A DNA stretch of 64,000 bases from Perilla frutescens (GCA_026008535.1 BRKX01000004.1:29640501-29704500), one strand, 5' to 3'; shown: positions 36,004 through 47,358, counted from the stretch's first letter. The notes: generated from the sequence alone by a model not told the origin. Made by a program: numbers and translations.

Positions 36004-36537
36004 CTAAATAAAATAATCAACTATCCAACGTGTAACATATAATGGATCTAACATGGTATAATTAACAATTATGCGAATCCTAGCATGTTCAACAACACTA
36101 TGAATAGCTTTCAAATGATCAAAGGAAAAACACAAACTAATCGAATTCAAGTACCATGCACGCATCTTACATTTGGTTGGAACAAACAAGGGCTTTCTAC
36201 TATCCAACCTTTTCATGCAATTCAAGTCAAATCCAAATGTTAAATTAATTCTAAAAAGAAACATGGATTCAACTATACTCATCAAATACCTATTAACGCT
36301 AGAATAGGATAGACGGTACTTACCTCTCTCGATTTCATGTAACACATCCTTAAGATAAACAATGTGGGTGTTGGGCGACTTATCTAGAGCAAGCTGATCT
36401 CTAAGTCGAACATCAACATGCTCCAACTTCAGCTCTTCATTGATCTCCTCTTGAGAGTCGGAAACTTCTTCCGAGCTGCCTTTAGGGTTGGATGTAACTA
36501 TTCCAGGTTGCTCAATCTCGAACTCTCTCTTCTCGAT
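36004..36537 (-). other. unassigned coding-like segment replacing RT in the CRM-like element
   Basis: After the protease frame and one TAG (36538-36540), translation continues through an acidic linker (SSEEVSDSQEEINEELK) into a 140-codon open stretch (36426-36004). The first part (HIVYLKDVLHEI) could be native linker. The remainder (near MSIVESMFLFRINL and KMRAWYLNSISLCF) has no retrotransposon motif that I recognise. It ends exactly where RNase H/integrase resumes. RT motifs such as YADDI-like or DLRSGYHQ-like sequences are absent. It may be filler captured at a deletion junction. No function is proposed. Confidence 0.5.
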
Positions 36538-37227
36538 CTACACATCACTAGAAAAACAATCATTAGTAGCACTGTTCTGAGAAATTAACAAATTATCCGA
36601 CTTACCTGGATTAAGTGTTGGATCAATGCATATAGGCTGGGACGGGATTGTAGCTTTACTTATCATGTCTGAATTTAACTGGTGATCTGTGTTGGATGAA
36701 CTATACGACACGTCTTGATGTGAACAAGACTCCAACGGTGACGACATAGGATTAGGGACGGTGGTGATTGGTTCACACTCGGTAGCTGCGGCTTTCTTTT
36801 CCCTTTCGGCTTTAAACTTTTCTTGCATCCTCTTTTGATCCTCAATGACGTCCTCAGACGCCAAAGGCCTCAGTCTGGTGGATCGTCTATTCCAAGCAAA
36901 GGAATAAGTGTTGGCGTGACAATCGTGCACTGCTCCTCGATCGAATTGCCACGGTTGACCTAGAATAATGTGTGTTGCCTCCATAGGAATGACATCACAT
37001 AAAACTGTGTCAGTATATCGACCAATAGTAAATCCGACACTTACCTGACTTGTGACTGTAAACCACTGCAACTTATAGGGTTTGGGATGCTTCTGTGGTA
37101 CTAGGCCGAGCTTGTCCACTGCATATTGACTAATGGCATTAAATACACTACCACTATCAATGATCATGGAACAAATTTTGTCTTGGATGGAGCAACGGGT
37201 GTAGAAAATATCTTTTCGTTGGTCCAT
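36538..37227 (-). pseudogene. CRM-like retropepsin (aspartic protease)
   Basis: Starts MDQRKDIFYTRC and carries the retropepsin active site CSMIIDSGSVFNAIS (D-S-G) near residue 19, then HPKPYKLQW, VSVGFTIGRYTDTVLCDVIPM and the flap-distal ILGQPWQFDRG, the usual gypsy protease layout. The following 110 residues are charged and Ser-rich. It ends in TAG after CFSSDV, and the same frame continues into the next segment. No gag precedes it; the upstream sequence is leader. Confidence 0.85.
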
Positions 37228-38091
37228 TTATCCTGCAAAACGAACAAACGTGAAAGAAAACAAGGTAGAACCTCACAATCTCATGTTCACTCTTTTGTTT
37301 TCACTCTTGATTTTACCACTCGTGTATCACTCAATATATGGGTGCACAGTGTGTGAAAAATCGTGTTTATGGGAGTAGGAACTCGTGTGGTTTGTTCAGA
37401 GGAAGGACGGGATTGCTATTCTTGGAGCACGGAGGAATTTGGTATGTGTAGATGAGATACGGGTTGAGTATGTATGTGTATGGGGTGGCCGAATATAGGA
37501 GTAGTGTGGATGGGGTGGCCGATTGGTTGAGGTGTGTAGGAGAAGTGGTCGAGTATGGTAGGGTAGGAAAGAAGTAGAAGAGAAAAGGAAAGAAGAAAGA
37601 GGTAAGGTAATTTGGGTGATTTGGATATGTATCAATCTATGTGACACAATCTAAATACCTTAATTAGCCTAGACTCTAGAAGGAATGAACCAAAAATAAA
37701 ACAAGACTCTTATGGAAGTTACCAAAAAGAAAATAGAACTTGTATGGAAAGTTCCAAAAATAAAAACAACCTAGAAGGAAACTACCAAAATAAGTTGAGA
37801 CTCACTAGGTAATTACCAACTATGATCTAATTCCAAAAGGAAGGTACCAAAATAAAATTTGACTAAAAGGAAACAATGAATTTTCAATTTTTTTTTTAAT
37901 TTCGGAATTTTTTTTTATCCGATTTTTTTTTTGTACGATCGACTCTTTTCCTTTTTTTTTTTATATGATCGTGTCTCTTTTTTTTTTTGAACAATGAACA
38001 AACGAAAATTAAATTACAACTCGATCAAACGTAAAATAAAATAACGACACAAAAACGAACCAAAGCCGACGTGGCTTTGATACCACTTTTA
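37228..38091 (-). other. CRM-like leader, PBS and poly-A-rich spacer
   Basis: Noncoding region between protease and 5' LTR. The complement of a tRNA-Met-type PBS (TGGTATCAAAGCC) is at 38073-38085. At 37888-37991 there are five T-runs of 9-12 nt on the plus strand, spaced about 20-30 nt, several with a GATC nearby. The GGAAGTTACCAAAA-like block repeats between 37700 and 37860. A gag ORF is not found. Confidence 0.75.
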
Positions 38092-39299
38092 TGATATGAC
38101 CCGGACTCTAGGAACGAACACACGTCGACACACGTAAGTCTTGTGTCTTCTACGACTCAAACAATCAAAGTAAAAATATGCGGAAGAAACTAGACGACTA
38201 GAACTAAATAAAATACCTAGACTTATGACACACAAAATAACACAAATCCAATGAAAGAGGGGCTGTTTTGGATGGTAATATGAACGGAATTGATGAAAGT
38301 ATTTCGATGGTGATGAGTAGGTTTAGAAGGGCTAGGGTAGATAGGGTATGATAGAGTTGAATTGAACTTACGGTTTGAACGGAATGGAACACGATCTTGA
38401 ACTCGAATGGTGGTTGAAATTGATGTGGACGACGGTGGATGGTGGCGTCGTGGATGATGGATAGCGGCGGTGATAGTGTTGTGAATTACAACCCGAAAGT
38501 TGCCTTGAATCTCGAATGTACACAAGGCCAAATTCTTTAAGTTGCTTTTCGGATAGCGAGTCTCCGGCGATCCCTCGAACGTGGACGACGAATTCCCTTT
38601 GTAAAACTTAGAGGTGCTAAATCTAAGAGTATGAATTTAATTATCTAAACTCACAAAAGATTTAAAGGGGAGAGACGATATTGAAAGCAAAGGCTTAATA
38701 ATCAAATATAGTCTAAAGTATCAATGAAACATGGATCCCCTATTTATAAGCATAGGAGGATCGAAAATAAAGGCTAAAGGCTGAAAATCTATAGCCCAAA
38801 TCAAACTAGAACTAGACTTGGAAGTTTCCTAAACTAGAATTCTATTTAAGGTAGAACTTGTAGATCTTACCTTATCTAAAATCCTAGTCAAACTATGACT
38901 TGAAATAACCGAAAATTACATCCAAAATAAATAAATAAATCTGATCCATACTATGGTCTAATTAAATAAAATAAATAATACTATTTTTAATTTTCGAACA
39001 GCCTCTGGTAACTAAGACATGGTCACGCCTTATTCGCCATAACCTCCAGGATTGACATCAAATTGAAATCTTCAAATATGCGGCCAAGTATGCTTCAATC
39101 CTCCAAGGCTTGGTCTTCATCTTCAATTGAGAGCATTGTAATCACCTTGGGGTTGCTTTGAACATTCATCTCTTCCTCGAGCTTCTTTCACACATATACT
39201 TGAAAGTAACCTTGAAGTTGCTTAGCTCGTAACCTTGTAATTGGACCTCGAATTTGTAACTCCGGGTTTGAACCATCAATGCTAAGCACGTTCTCATCG
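38092..39299 (-). repeat. CRM-like 5' LTR (uninterrupted)
   Basis: 1208 bp, starting TGATATGACCC and ending CTCATCG (A to G at the last base). It contains the empty copia-2 target CGTGG at 38449-38453. Its outer end also encodes a diverged copy of the pol tail (GPITRLRAKQLQGYF), as expected if that tail is LTR-encoded. Confidence 0.95.
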
Positions 39300-39304
39300 G
39301 CTCC

Positions 39305-39596
39305 CCGCGAGCGCGCACACCCCGCGGGCGCGCGCCTCGTCCACGCCCCGAGGGCGCGCAGCCTCCCGTGGCCGCGCACGGCCCCGCGGGCGCGCGGCGT
39401 GCCCCATTCAACCCCTGACACTATTTTGACTCCCGGACGTTTGCAAATCCATTTTAAAATGACTTAGATATTCAAAACACTTTTAATACACACCGAAAAA
39501 GCAGTGGGCGTTGCCCCCTAGCCCCCGTCGGGGCGCTTCACCCCCTGAACCCCCGACTCACTTCGGATATCGAGCTAAGATATCAACTTCTTTCTC
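39305..39596 (-). repeat. Tekay-like 3' LTR, inner part, GC-rich, and pol 3' noncoding
   Basis: Resumes the Tekay LTR after the CRM-like insertion. GC-rich units (39305-39400), then AT-rich sequence to CACTTTTAATACACA (about 39491), the possible LTR edge, then a G-rich block on the minus strand (GGGGGTTCAGGGGG and GGGGGCTAGGGGGC) that may serve as the purine tract. The exact LTR boundary is uncertain. Confidence 0.6.
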
Positions 39597-41716
39597 CTAA
39601 GTTGCCTCTTCAGGTCCGTGCCGACGCCATTGTACTTTTATTAAAGGTACCTCATGGGTTCGAAGAGTGTGAACTCTTCTATCTAACACAGCAACTGGAA
39701 TTTCTTCATAGGTCAAGTCCTTAGAAACTTGCACCATGTCATATGAAATGACATGACTAGGGTCAGACGCATATCGTCTTAGCAACGACACATGGAAAAC
39801 ATCGTGCACACCCGCCAAATCCGGAGGTAGTGCTAGGCGATAGGCAACATCACCTATTTTCTCTAGAATCTCGAACGGTCCCACATAACGTGGCCGCAAC
39901 TTACCCTTCTTCCCAAATCTAATCACTCCTCTCATTGGTGCAATCTTCAAGAACACTTTGTCACCAATCTCAAAGCTCACATCTCTTCTCTTTGCGTCGG
40001 CATAGGATTTCTGACGATCTTGAGCTACCTTGATTCTTCTTCTTATGTTCTCTATTACTTTCACTGTCTTCTCAACGATCTCGGGGCCTAAGAGTCGACG
40101 CTCTCCCACTTCATCCCAATGAATAGGAGATCTACACTTCCTCCCATACAAAGCCTTGTACGGTGCCATTCCAATAGACGCTTGGAAACTATTATTATAA
40201 GCAAACTCCACAAGTGGCAAGTGGCTCTCCCAACCTCCACCAAAATCGAGAACACATGCACGAAGCATGTCTTCCAACGTCTGAATGGTCCGCTCGGATT
40301 GACCATCGGATTGAGGATGATACGCCGTGCTAAATTTCAACTGAGTTCCCATAGCTTCTTGCAGACTTCGCCAAAATTTGGACGTAAACCTTGTGTCACG
40401 ATCTAACACTATCGACACAGGAATGCCGTGAAGACGTACTATCTCATCGATATAGATCTGAGCTAATCGTTCCATGCTAAACGTCATTTTCACCTGAAGA
40501 AAATGAGCAGACTTGGTCAACCTATCGACAACAACCCAGATTGCATGATGACCTTTGACTGACGGAGGTAATCCTACCACGAAGTCTATTGCAATGTGTT
40601 CCCACTTTCACTCGGGAATCTCGAGTGGGTTCAACAATCCAGAAGGGCGTTGATGCTCAGCTTTCACTTGTCAACAAGTGATAAACTTCGATACGAATTG
40701 GCCAATTGACCTCTTCATATTTCTCCACCAGAATACCATCTTCAAGTCTTTGAACATCTTCGTGCCTCTTGGGTGCACAAAATACGGTGTATTATGGGCT
40801 TCTTCAAGAATCTCCCTTCTGAGCTCTTCATTTTTCGGCACACACAACCTTCCCTTGAAGAGTAGCGTGCCATCACTTGCAACAGCAAATCCCTGAATAG
40901 AACCCTCCAATGCTCTTTTCTTCATTTTGCATAAGAAAGGATCGTCAACTTGTTCTTCACGAACTCGATCACGAATTAGGGGTCGAACCACTAAGGCTGC
41001 TAAAATACCTTGAGTGGTGTTGGAAGGATCCACCACCTCTAAGTTCATCTTCTCAAACTCCTTGATCAGCTGCTCTTGCTTGGTTGGAAGATAGATCTTT
41101 CGTCTTAAGGCATCAGCTACGACATTCGCCTTTCCAGGATGATATAAGATCGTACAGTCGTAATCCTTAACCAATTCTAACCATCTCCTTTGACGTAAAT
41201 TCAACTCCTTCTGGGTTAAGAAGTATTTTTAGCTTTTGTGGTCGGTGTAGATCTCACACTTGCTTCCATAGAGGTAATGCCTCCAAATCTTCAATGCATA
41301 AACCACGGCTGCTAATTCATGATCATGTGTCGGATAATTATGCTCGTGCACCTTCAACTGTCTCGATGCATACGCTACTACCTTTCCATGCTTCATCAAA
41401 ACACAACCAAGTCCTTGCTTTGAGGCGTCACTATAGATGACAAAGCCTTCCGTCCCATCAGGAATGGTCAACACTGGGGCTGATACGAGACGTCGCTTCA
41501 ATTCTTGAAAACTCTGCTCACACTTTTCACTCCATTGGAACTTCTCATCCTTCCTTGTTAATCTCGTCAAAGGACTCGATATCTTGGAAAACCCCTTGAT
41601 AAATCTTCTATAGTAATCCGCTAGTCCTAAGAAGCTTCGGATTTCATTAACATTCGATGGCGTCTTCCAATTGCTAACAGCTTCCACCTTCGACGGATCT
41701 ACTTCGATTCCATTTG
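39597..41716 (-). pseudogene. Tekay-like pol: RT end, RNase H, integrase, chromodomain
   Basis: One minus-strand frame with stops at 41229-41231, 40671-40673, 40608-40610 and 39597-39599. RT C-terminus: [20 protein letters not shown]; RNase [30 protein letters not shown] and [18 protein letters not shown]; integrase zinc-binding region partly decayed (FVSKFITC); core: [45 protein letters not shown]; then [19 protein letters not shown] and a chromodomain-type end [12 protein letters not shown]. The last stop is TGG to TAG: the paralogous end at 42661-42750 keeps Trp. Beyond it EKEVDILARYPK is still readable. N-terminal RT, protease and gag are missing. Confidence 0.9.
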
Positions 41717-42750
41717 ACCAAACTCATGCTATACTTTGCTTTAAAGTCTTCAAAAATTTCCACATACACAACCATGGATATACAAGCTCATACTATGATT
41801 TTGGACTCAAAATACACATTAAAGCTCTTTGAAGCATTTGATCGAACATGTTACGGGCACACATTTAAACCACATGCTCATAACTCATTTTAAATCCTTT
41901 AGACCTAACATTTCAAATACAAACACCTTCACCCTAGGGTTCTACAATACATGAAACTCAACCCCATACAACCCTCATAACATCTTCATACAATTATCAA
42001 CAAAATAAAGGAAAATCAGGGAAGAATTCCAAACGCTAGCAACAATGAACCATAAGAATTCGATATAACTTCACATATAGCCTCAAGGAGGTAAATAAAC
42101 CATATGTTCAAGATATCAAGGCAAGAGGATCAATAAAAGTGAAAACCCTAATTTTTGGATAACAAACCCTTGGTTTGATTAAACAAGAAATGAGTGTTTA
42201 AATCACCAAGATGAAGAGGTATGAAGTTACCTTAGTTGATGGAGGATGATGGAAGGATCCACTCCAAAAGTTCAAGAATTGGTAGAGAGAAGGGGGAGAA
42301 AAATCGCCCAAAGAAAAGAAAGAAATGAGGAAAAAATGAACAAGTGTGGTATTTATAGGTAGGAAAGTCCCCGGACCCCCGCGACCGCACACCTCCCGCG
42401 ACCGCGCGAGGGGGCTCTCGGCCCAGGCTCCCCGCGAGCAAGCACACCCCGCGGACGCGCGCCTCATCTACACCCCGCGGGCGCGCAGCCTCCCGCGGCC
42501 GCGCACGGCCCCGCGGGCGCGCGGCGTGCCCCATTCAACCCCCGACTCTATTTTGACTCCCGGACGTTTCCAACTCCATTTTAAAACGACTTAGATTTTC
42601 AAAACACTTTTAATACACACCGAAAAAGCAGGGGGCGTTGCCCCCTAGCCCCCATCGAGGCGCTTCGCCCCCTGAACCCCCGACTCGCTTCGGATATCGA
42701 GTTAAGATATCAACTTCTTTCTCCCAAGTGGCCTCTTTAGGTCCGTGCCG
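41717..42750 (-). mobile_element. Tekay-like LTR fragment with pol 3' end
   Basis: Switches in mid-RT to LTR sequence equivalent to 31318-32031 and then 39305-39600, without the CRM-like insertion. TATA complement 42349-42358, GC-rich block 42375-42530. The last 90 bp encode the chromodomain end with an intact Trp (EATWEKEVDIL). It is cut at 42750. It shows what the uninterrupted LTR looks like across the CRM-like target site (GGCTCCCCGCGAG at about 42427). Confidence 0.85.
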
Positions 42751-43034
42751 ACTCAGTGTTAGGGTGTTCAAGGTTTTGGCAAATAAAATTCAATGCAATA
42801 ACTTTCATTCATTATCATATAACTCGACACTTTAATATTAAAATTTAAATTGTGTTATACACTCAGTATAACATCACTGTGCTATGATGTATTGGCTCGA
42901 GTGAGACAACCTGCAATAAAACAACGACATAACATACAAACATATTCACATGATTAATATTCAACAATATCAATTCGAAATCATTTTACTAAAATTATGA
43001 TTTATAATTTAACAAAAAGGGTCGGGATATCATA
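42751..43034 (-). other. unassigned AT-rich segment at the Tekay right edge
   Basis: No ORF. On the minus strand it begins TATGATATCCCGACC, close to the TGTGATATCCC start expected of some gypsy LTRs, right next to the GCATC duplication. It is therefore plausibly the first part of the 5' LTR U3, joined by deletion to the pol 3' end at 42750. It contains GTGTTATAC/GTATAACA inverted sequences near 42852-42872. Confidence 0.4.
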
Positions 43035-44616
43035 GCATCTAATGGGAATAGATCCTTCTGGTGGGTCCACCAAGGTCCATACCTTGTTTGAGTACATGGA
43101 GTCCATTTCAGACTGCATAACTTTACGCCACTTAATTGAATCAATATCAGATATTACTTCAATATAAGTCCTTGGATCATTATCCATGGAATGAACTTTC
43201 TCATTGTTCTCCAACAATAAGGTAAGCTTATCAGGTGGTCTTGAATTTCGAACAGATCTTCGAAGCGGTTATGTATTAGGAAGTTCTATATCGATTGGTG
43301 GATTACTCACTACAACAGATATGATATCTTATGGTTCTTGAATTTCATCAAGTTCTACAAGCACACCAGTTCTATCTAATAGAAATTCTTTCTCAAGAAA
43401 AGTGGCATTCCTCGAAACAAATACCTTTTGTTTCAATGGACTATAGAAATAATATCCAATAGATTATTTTGGATGTCCCACAAAATTACATAAAGTGGAT
43501 CTCATATCTAATTAATCTCCCATTAACTACTTCACATAAGTAGTGCACCCCCATACTTGTAAATACTTATAGGAGGGAGTCTTTCCACACCATAACTTGT
43601 ACGGTATTTCAGGCACAGATTTAGTAGGCACTCTATTTAATAGATGTGTAGCTGTCTCCAAGGCATAGCCCTAGAATGAAAGAGGTAAAGTAATCAAGCT
43701 CATCATAGATCGAACCATGTCTAATAATGTTCGATTCCTCCATTTTGAAACTCCATTGAGTTGAGGAGTACCAGGAGGCGTCCACTGCAAGAGAATTCTA
43801 TTCTCTCTTAGATAACCTAAAAACTCTCCACTTAAGTATTCACCTCATCGATCAGATCGAAGAACTTTAATACTTAAGTTAGATTGTTTCTTTACTTCCA
43901 ATCTAAATTCTTTGAACTTTTCAAATACTTTAGATTTATGTATCAAGAGATACACATAAGTAATCATCGGTAAAGGTTAAAAAGTAGCTATAGTTTCCAC
44001 GGGCACTAACATTTAGTGGTCCACATACATCCGTATGAATCAAATTCAATGGATGTTTGGCTCGCTCCACTTGTCCCACAAAAAGTGATTTGGTCATCTT
44101 ACCTTTGAGGCAAGATTCACAAGTTGATAACTTTTGCTCATTTGTAATACCAATCAAGGTTGATAACTTGTCCATCCTCTTTTCAAAGATGTGACCCAAT
44201 CTAGCATGCCAAAGTTCTTTGGAACTATAATTATCATATTTTCTTTTACTTTGTTGAATATGCATGAGATGGTTTTGAGGCATAATAGTATATAAACCAT
44301 TAGTAAGTGGACTAGAGTAAATAATCGAATTATTCTTCAAGATGGAACAATTTCCACCTTTTATTAAAAAATCATAGTTCTCACTATCCAAAACAGGGAT
44401 AGAAATGATGTTCTTAATCAAACTAGGCACATAAAAACAATTGTTCAAAACAATCTCAAAACCATTATTTAAAGATAAATAAATAGTTCCAACAGATAAA
44501 GCAGCAACCCTTGTTCCATTGCCCATGCGTAGAACTGTCTCCCCTTTGCATAACTTCTTAGCTCCCACTAGCACCTGTAAATCATTACAGAGATATGAAG
44601 AGCAATCTGTATCCAA
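43035..44616 (-). pseudogene. copia-1 protease, integrase and RT start
   Basis: Minus strand. Protease motif reads VLDTDCSSYLC where DTGCSSH is usual: the catalytic Gly is replaced by Asp. GAG-pre-integrase ELWHARLGHIFEKRMDKL and CESCLKGKMTKSLF; integrase core HTDVCGPLNVSARGNYSYF; the frame breaks near 43936, after which integrase remnants (PPGTPQLNGVSKWRNRTLL and LQVWGC) remain in shifted frames. The RT start (IKWRKVMQSEMDSMYSN, then DPPEGSIPI) runs to the GCATC at 43035-43039 and continues at 30171. Confidence 0.88.
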
Positions 44617-44619
44617 TAC

Positions 44620-45513
44620 TCAAGAAGAATCGTTAATAGACAAGTTAACTTCAACAAAGTACATACCTGAACTTTTCAGGCTTGCAAGATATTCCTCACA
44701 ATTCTTCTTCCAATGCCCCGACTTGTGGTAGTAGTGGCAATTGTCATTGGCTTTGGGGTTGAAAACTTTCTTCTCCACACCCTCTTTAGCCTTCAACTTG
44801 TTTAGTTTAAATGAACTCTTAATCTTTCCCTTTCCTTTATGAGTCCTAGCCTTTTGAGCCATTGACCCGGAAGTGCTACCAACAAGAAACACCAGCTTGT
44901 CTTTTTTCATGGTAGACTCGGCTGACACTAGCATATTGACTAACTCAGATAGAGTAGCATTCATATTATGCCTAGTGAAATTAATGACAAATGTATCAAA
45001 TGAGTATGGTAGAGATTGCAACATCATATCAGTATATAATTCTGCATCAATGTTCACTCCAAGAGATCCTAACTTTTCCATAAGTGCTATCATCTTCAAT
45101 CTATGAGCTTGGACTGAAGAGCCCTCTATCATACGACACTGAAAAAGTTCCTTAGACATAGAAAATTTATGTAGCCTAAGATTTTCCCGATACAACTTTT
45201 GTAAACGGGATATGATCTCACGAGCCGATTGGACATCTGCATATTGACTTTGAAGCTCATTAGTCATCGATGCTAACATGTGGCACCTAACATGCATATC
45301 ATCATCTTTATAACTTTCATATTGATAAGCCACCTCACCATCAACATTTTCATCATTTTCATCAGGTGCTTTAGGCATCGGGGTATCCAAATCCAACACA
45401 TAATTTCTTTTTTCGGATGTTAAAATAATTCTCAAATTCCGAAACCAATCTTTAAAGTTTGGGCCAGTGAGTCTATTTTGGTCAAGAATTGATAATAATG
45501 GATTTTTAGCCAT
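44620..45513 (-). pseudogene. copia-1 gag
   Basis: 298 codons from ATG (MAKNPLLSILDQNRL), a UBN2-type copia gag: GPNFKDWFRNLRIIL near residue 18, CHMLASMTNELQSQY near 78, then a basic linker and a zinc knuckle CHYYHKSGHWKKNC, whose second Cys is Tyr. It ends with TGA at 44620-44622 just before VLDTDCSS, where the family has Trp; gag and protease are otherwise in one frame. The leader and PBS lie directly upstream. Confidence 0.9.
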
Positions 45514-47358
45514 TTTGCAGACAATCTACAAAATAATAAAGACGCGGAAAATTAGCAAACAATGGAAAAATATTCAATTAATATTAGGTCTTTAATAATT
45601 AATTGTCTCCCACTATTTTATTCAAATTTCATAACCCCATATATGAAAAACGAGAAATCATATTTCCTAGTGAGATTGAAGTCCAATAATAATATTTAAC
45701 ACCTCAATTTTATGAGCCCATTAAATACTACTATTAGTAGCCAACTCTTTGACAATTATATCCCAATCTAATCTTCAATATTATTTTGCCTCACTTTTAT
45801 TATATGTCTCAATTTTATGAGCCCATATAATACAAGTGTCAAGTTGCACACATCAAACTTTCATTAAAATAAAATCATCAATGTGCCCCACGACTCATTG
45901 ACAACATGAAGGTGATTATATTTTATGATCATCAATATGCTTGGTAAAAATCATAGCTTTCCATCACAATATTATTCCACGACTCATGGACGATAATATA
46001 TTGTGGTAGCATCGACATGTGTTTTACCTTTGATGGTAGGCTTGGAACAATAAGTCCAACTTAATTTGTTCAATTTAGCTTGAAATCAAATTTCAAAAAT
46101 TTTAAATTAAGTTTCAAAAACTTGAGGTTTTTACTTCCAAGACCTCATCATAAAATAGTACCTAGTTACTAGGTGGGTTTATTTAATCCATACAATCATC
46201 ATATGATTTGCGCAAATAAAGGAATCAAATCAATTCTTGCATCACATATATAAAGCGGTGGGATGATCATGACCTTTCTTATGCAACCCGTTTTGAGCCA
46301 AAAAGGGGTCTATGGTCAATCTAGGGGTTTCTCAAATGACAAACATACATTACATATAAAATTAATCCCATACACTTGTGGGTCTTGAGCCTTCATTCTT
46401 CTTCTCGAACATCCTCCAAAAATACAATTAAATAGAAAACCTCACTTTTCTATTCTACTCTCGTTACATAATTTAAAGAACAATACAAAGAAGAATAAGA
46501 GGCTCGCAGTCCCCGATTTAAAAACCCAAAGCATCAAAATAGATAAATAAATTAATGCACCATCCACAAAGGTCTAGGCTCATGATCATCCCTAAATAAA
46601 TCATGCTAACATTCATCACATGATATAAAGCATAATAAATTTACCGAGTAGAATTAATTATATTATTTTGTCATTCAAAGCATAGAATTCAATTTTGTAT
46701 AAAAATAATTTTTATCACATTACTTGAATTAACCATTAATTCAAAAATGCCAAAATTAAATTTAAGATAATCATTTATCCAAAAATAATATTTTAAGATA
46801 ACATTTATCCCAAAAAAAAATTTAATATTCATATCTCCTTCGAAAAGGAATATCGAGACACCAACGGTGCATTCCGAGTTGCATTAGATGTGTGACGGGG
46901 TAGTAACAACAGTAGTCCCCGCATACAGGCTTCTAAGACAACCGATATTTCTCTGGGGCATTTTTACGAACACTTGGTGTGCGTTTCAGAAACACACACC
47001 CTAGTAGCTCCTTATGCACCCTCCAACACCCAATGATCTTTAGACCAAGTCCGGTAGTAGTAAGCGACGCTCACTCGCCCTACCGTGACCACGAATCGAA
47101 TTATATTCTGCTTAAGAATCAGCCCTGGAGTCACACACCATGACTGTTCCCAAGCATCTCCAAAACAAGGCTGATCTCATCATGCCCACAAGGTGTTTGT
47201 CAAAATGCCACAATGAACTTTTCAGAAAAGTACACGAAATTTCAGATTTTAATCATGCTTTAAAAACAAAAATAATGCAACACACACTAACAATTAATCC
47301 ATGATATAACATACATCAAAAACATCATATTAAAGTGATACTGTGGCTCTGATACCAC
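45514..47358 (-). other. copia-1 untranslated leader and PBS
   Basis: About 1.8 kb noncoding. The tRNA-Met PBS TGGTATCAGAGCC lies at 47345-47357 (complement), one base from the LTR. CTCAATTTTATGAGCCCAT occurs twice (about 45701 and 45808), itself an imperfect palindrome (CTCA...TGAG). ATATTATT/AATAATAT and CACGACTCATGGAC-type blocks recur at 45890-46000. No ORF over about 60 codons is convincing. Confidence 0.75.

Larger units (their letters stand above)
32032..39299 (-). mobile_element. CRM-like gypsy chromovirus, complete ends, internally deleted
   Basis: LTRs of 1208 bp on both sides after excluding the nested solo LTR (32032-34669 and 38092-39299), with termini TGAT...ATCA (right copy ends ATCG). 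The target duplication GCTCC lies at 32027-32031 and 39300-39304. PBS complement is at 38073-38085; the purine tract AGCAGGGAGGGAA precedes the 3' LTR. The internal region is only 3.4 kb: protease and integrase remain, gag and RT are gone. The pol frame runs about 200 bp into the 3' LTR and encodes a GPITRLRAKQLQ motif there, as described for CRM-lineage elements; the lineage is inferred. Confidence 0.88.
30172..43034 (-). mobile_element. Tekay/Del-like gypsy chromovirus, rearranged, with nested CRM-like element
   Basis: Bounded by GCATC at 30167-30171 and 43035-43039. The left end TGTAACGCCCC and right end GGGATATCATA (normally ...CACA) are LTR-like, although the right end differs from the sequence expected for the partner LTR. 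Inside: 3' LTR (30172-32031, CRM-like insertion, 39305 onwards), partial pol (39597-41716), then an abrupt switch to mid-LTR sequence (41717-42660) with the start of another pol 3' end (to 42750), then 284 bp of unassigned sequence. Gag, protease and the RT core are missing, so deletion or recombination after insertion is likely. Confidence 0.8.

Noticed and set aside
37396..37647. Pro/Thr/Ser-rich reverse ORF in the CRM-like leader
   Set aside because: Low-complexity translation of untranslated leader; it does not resemble gag.
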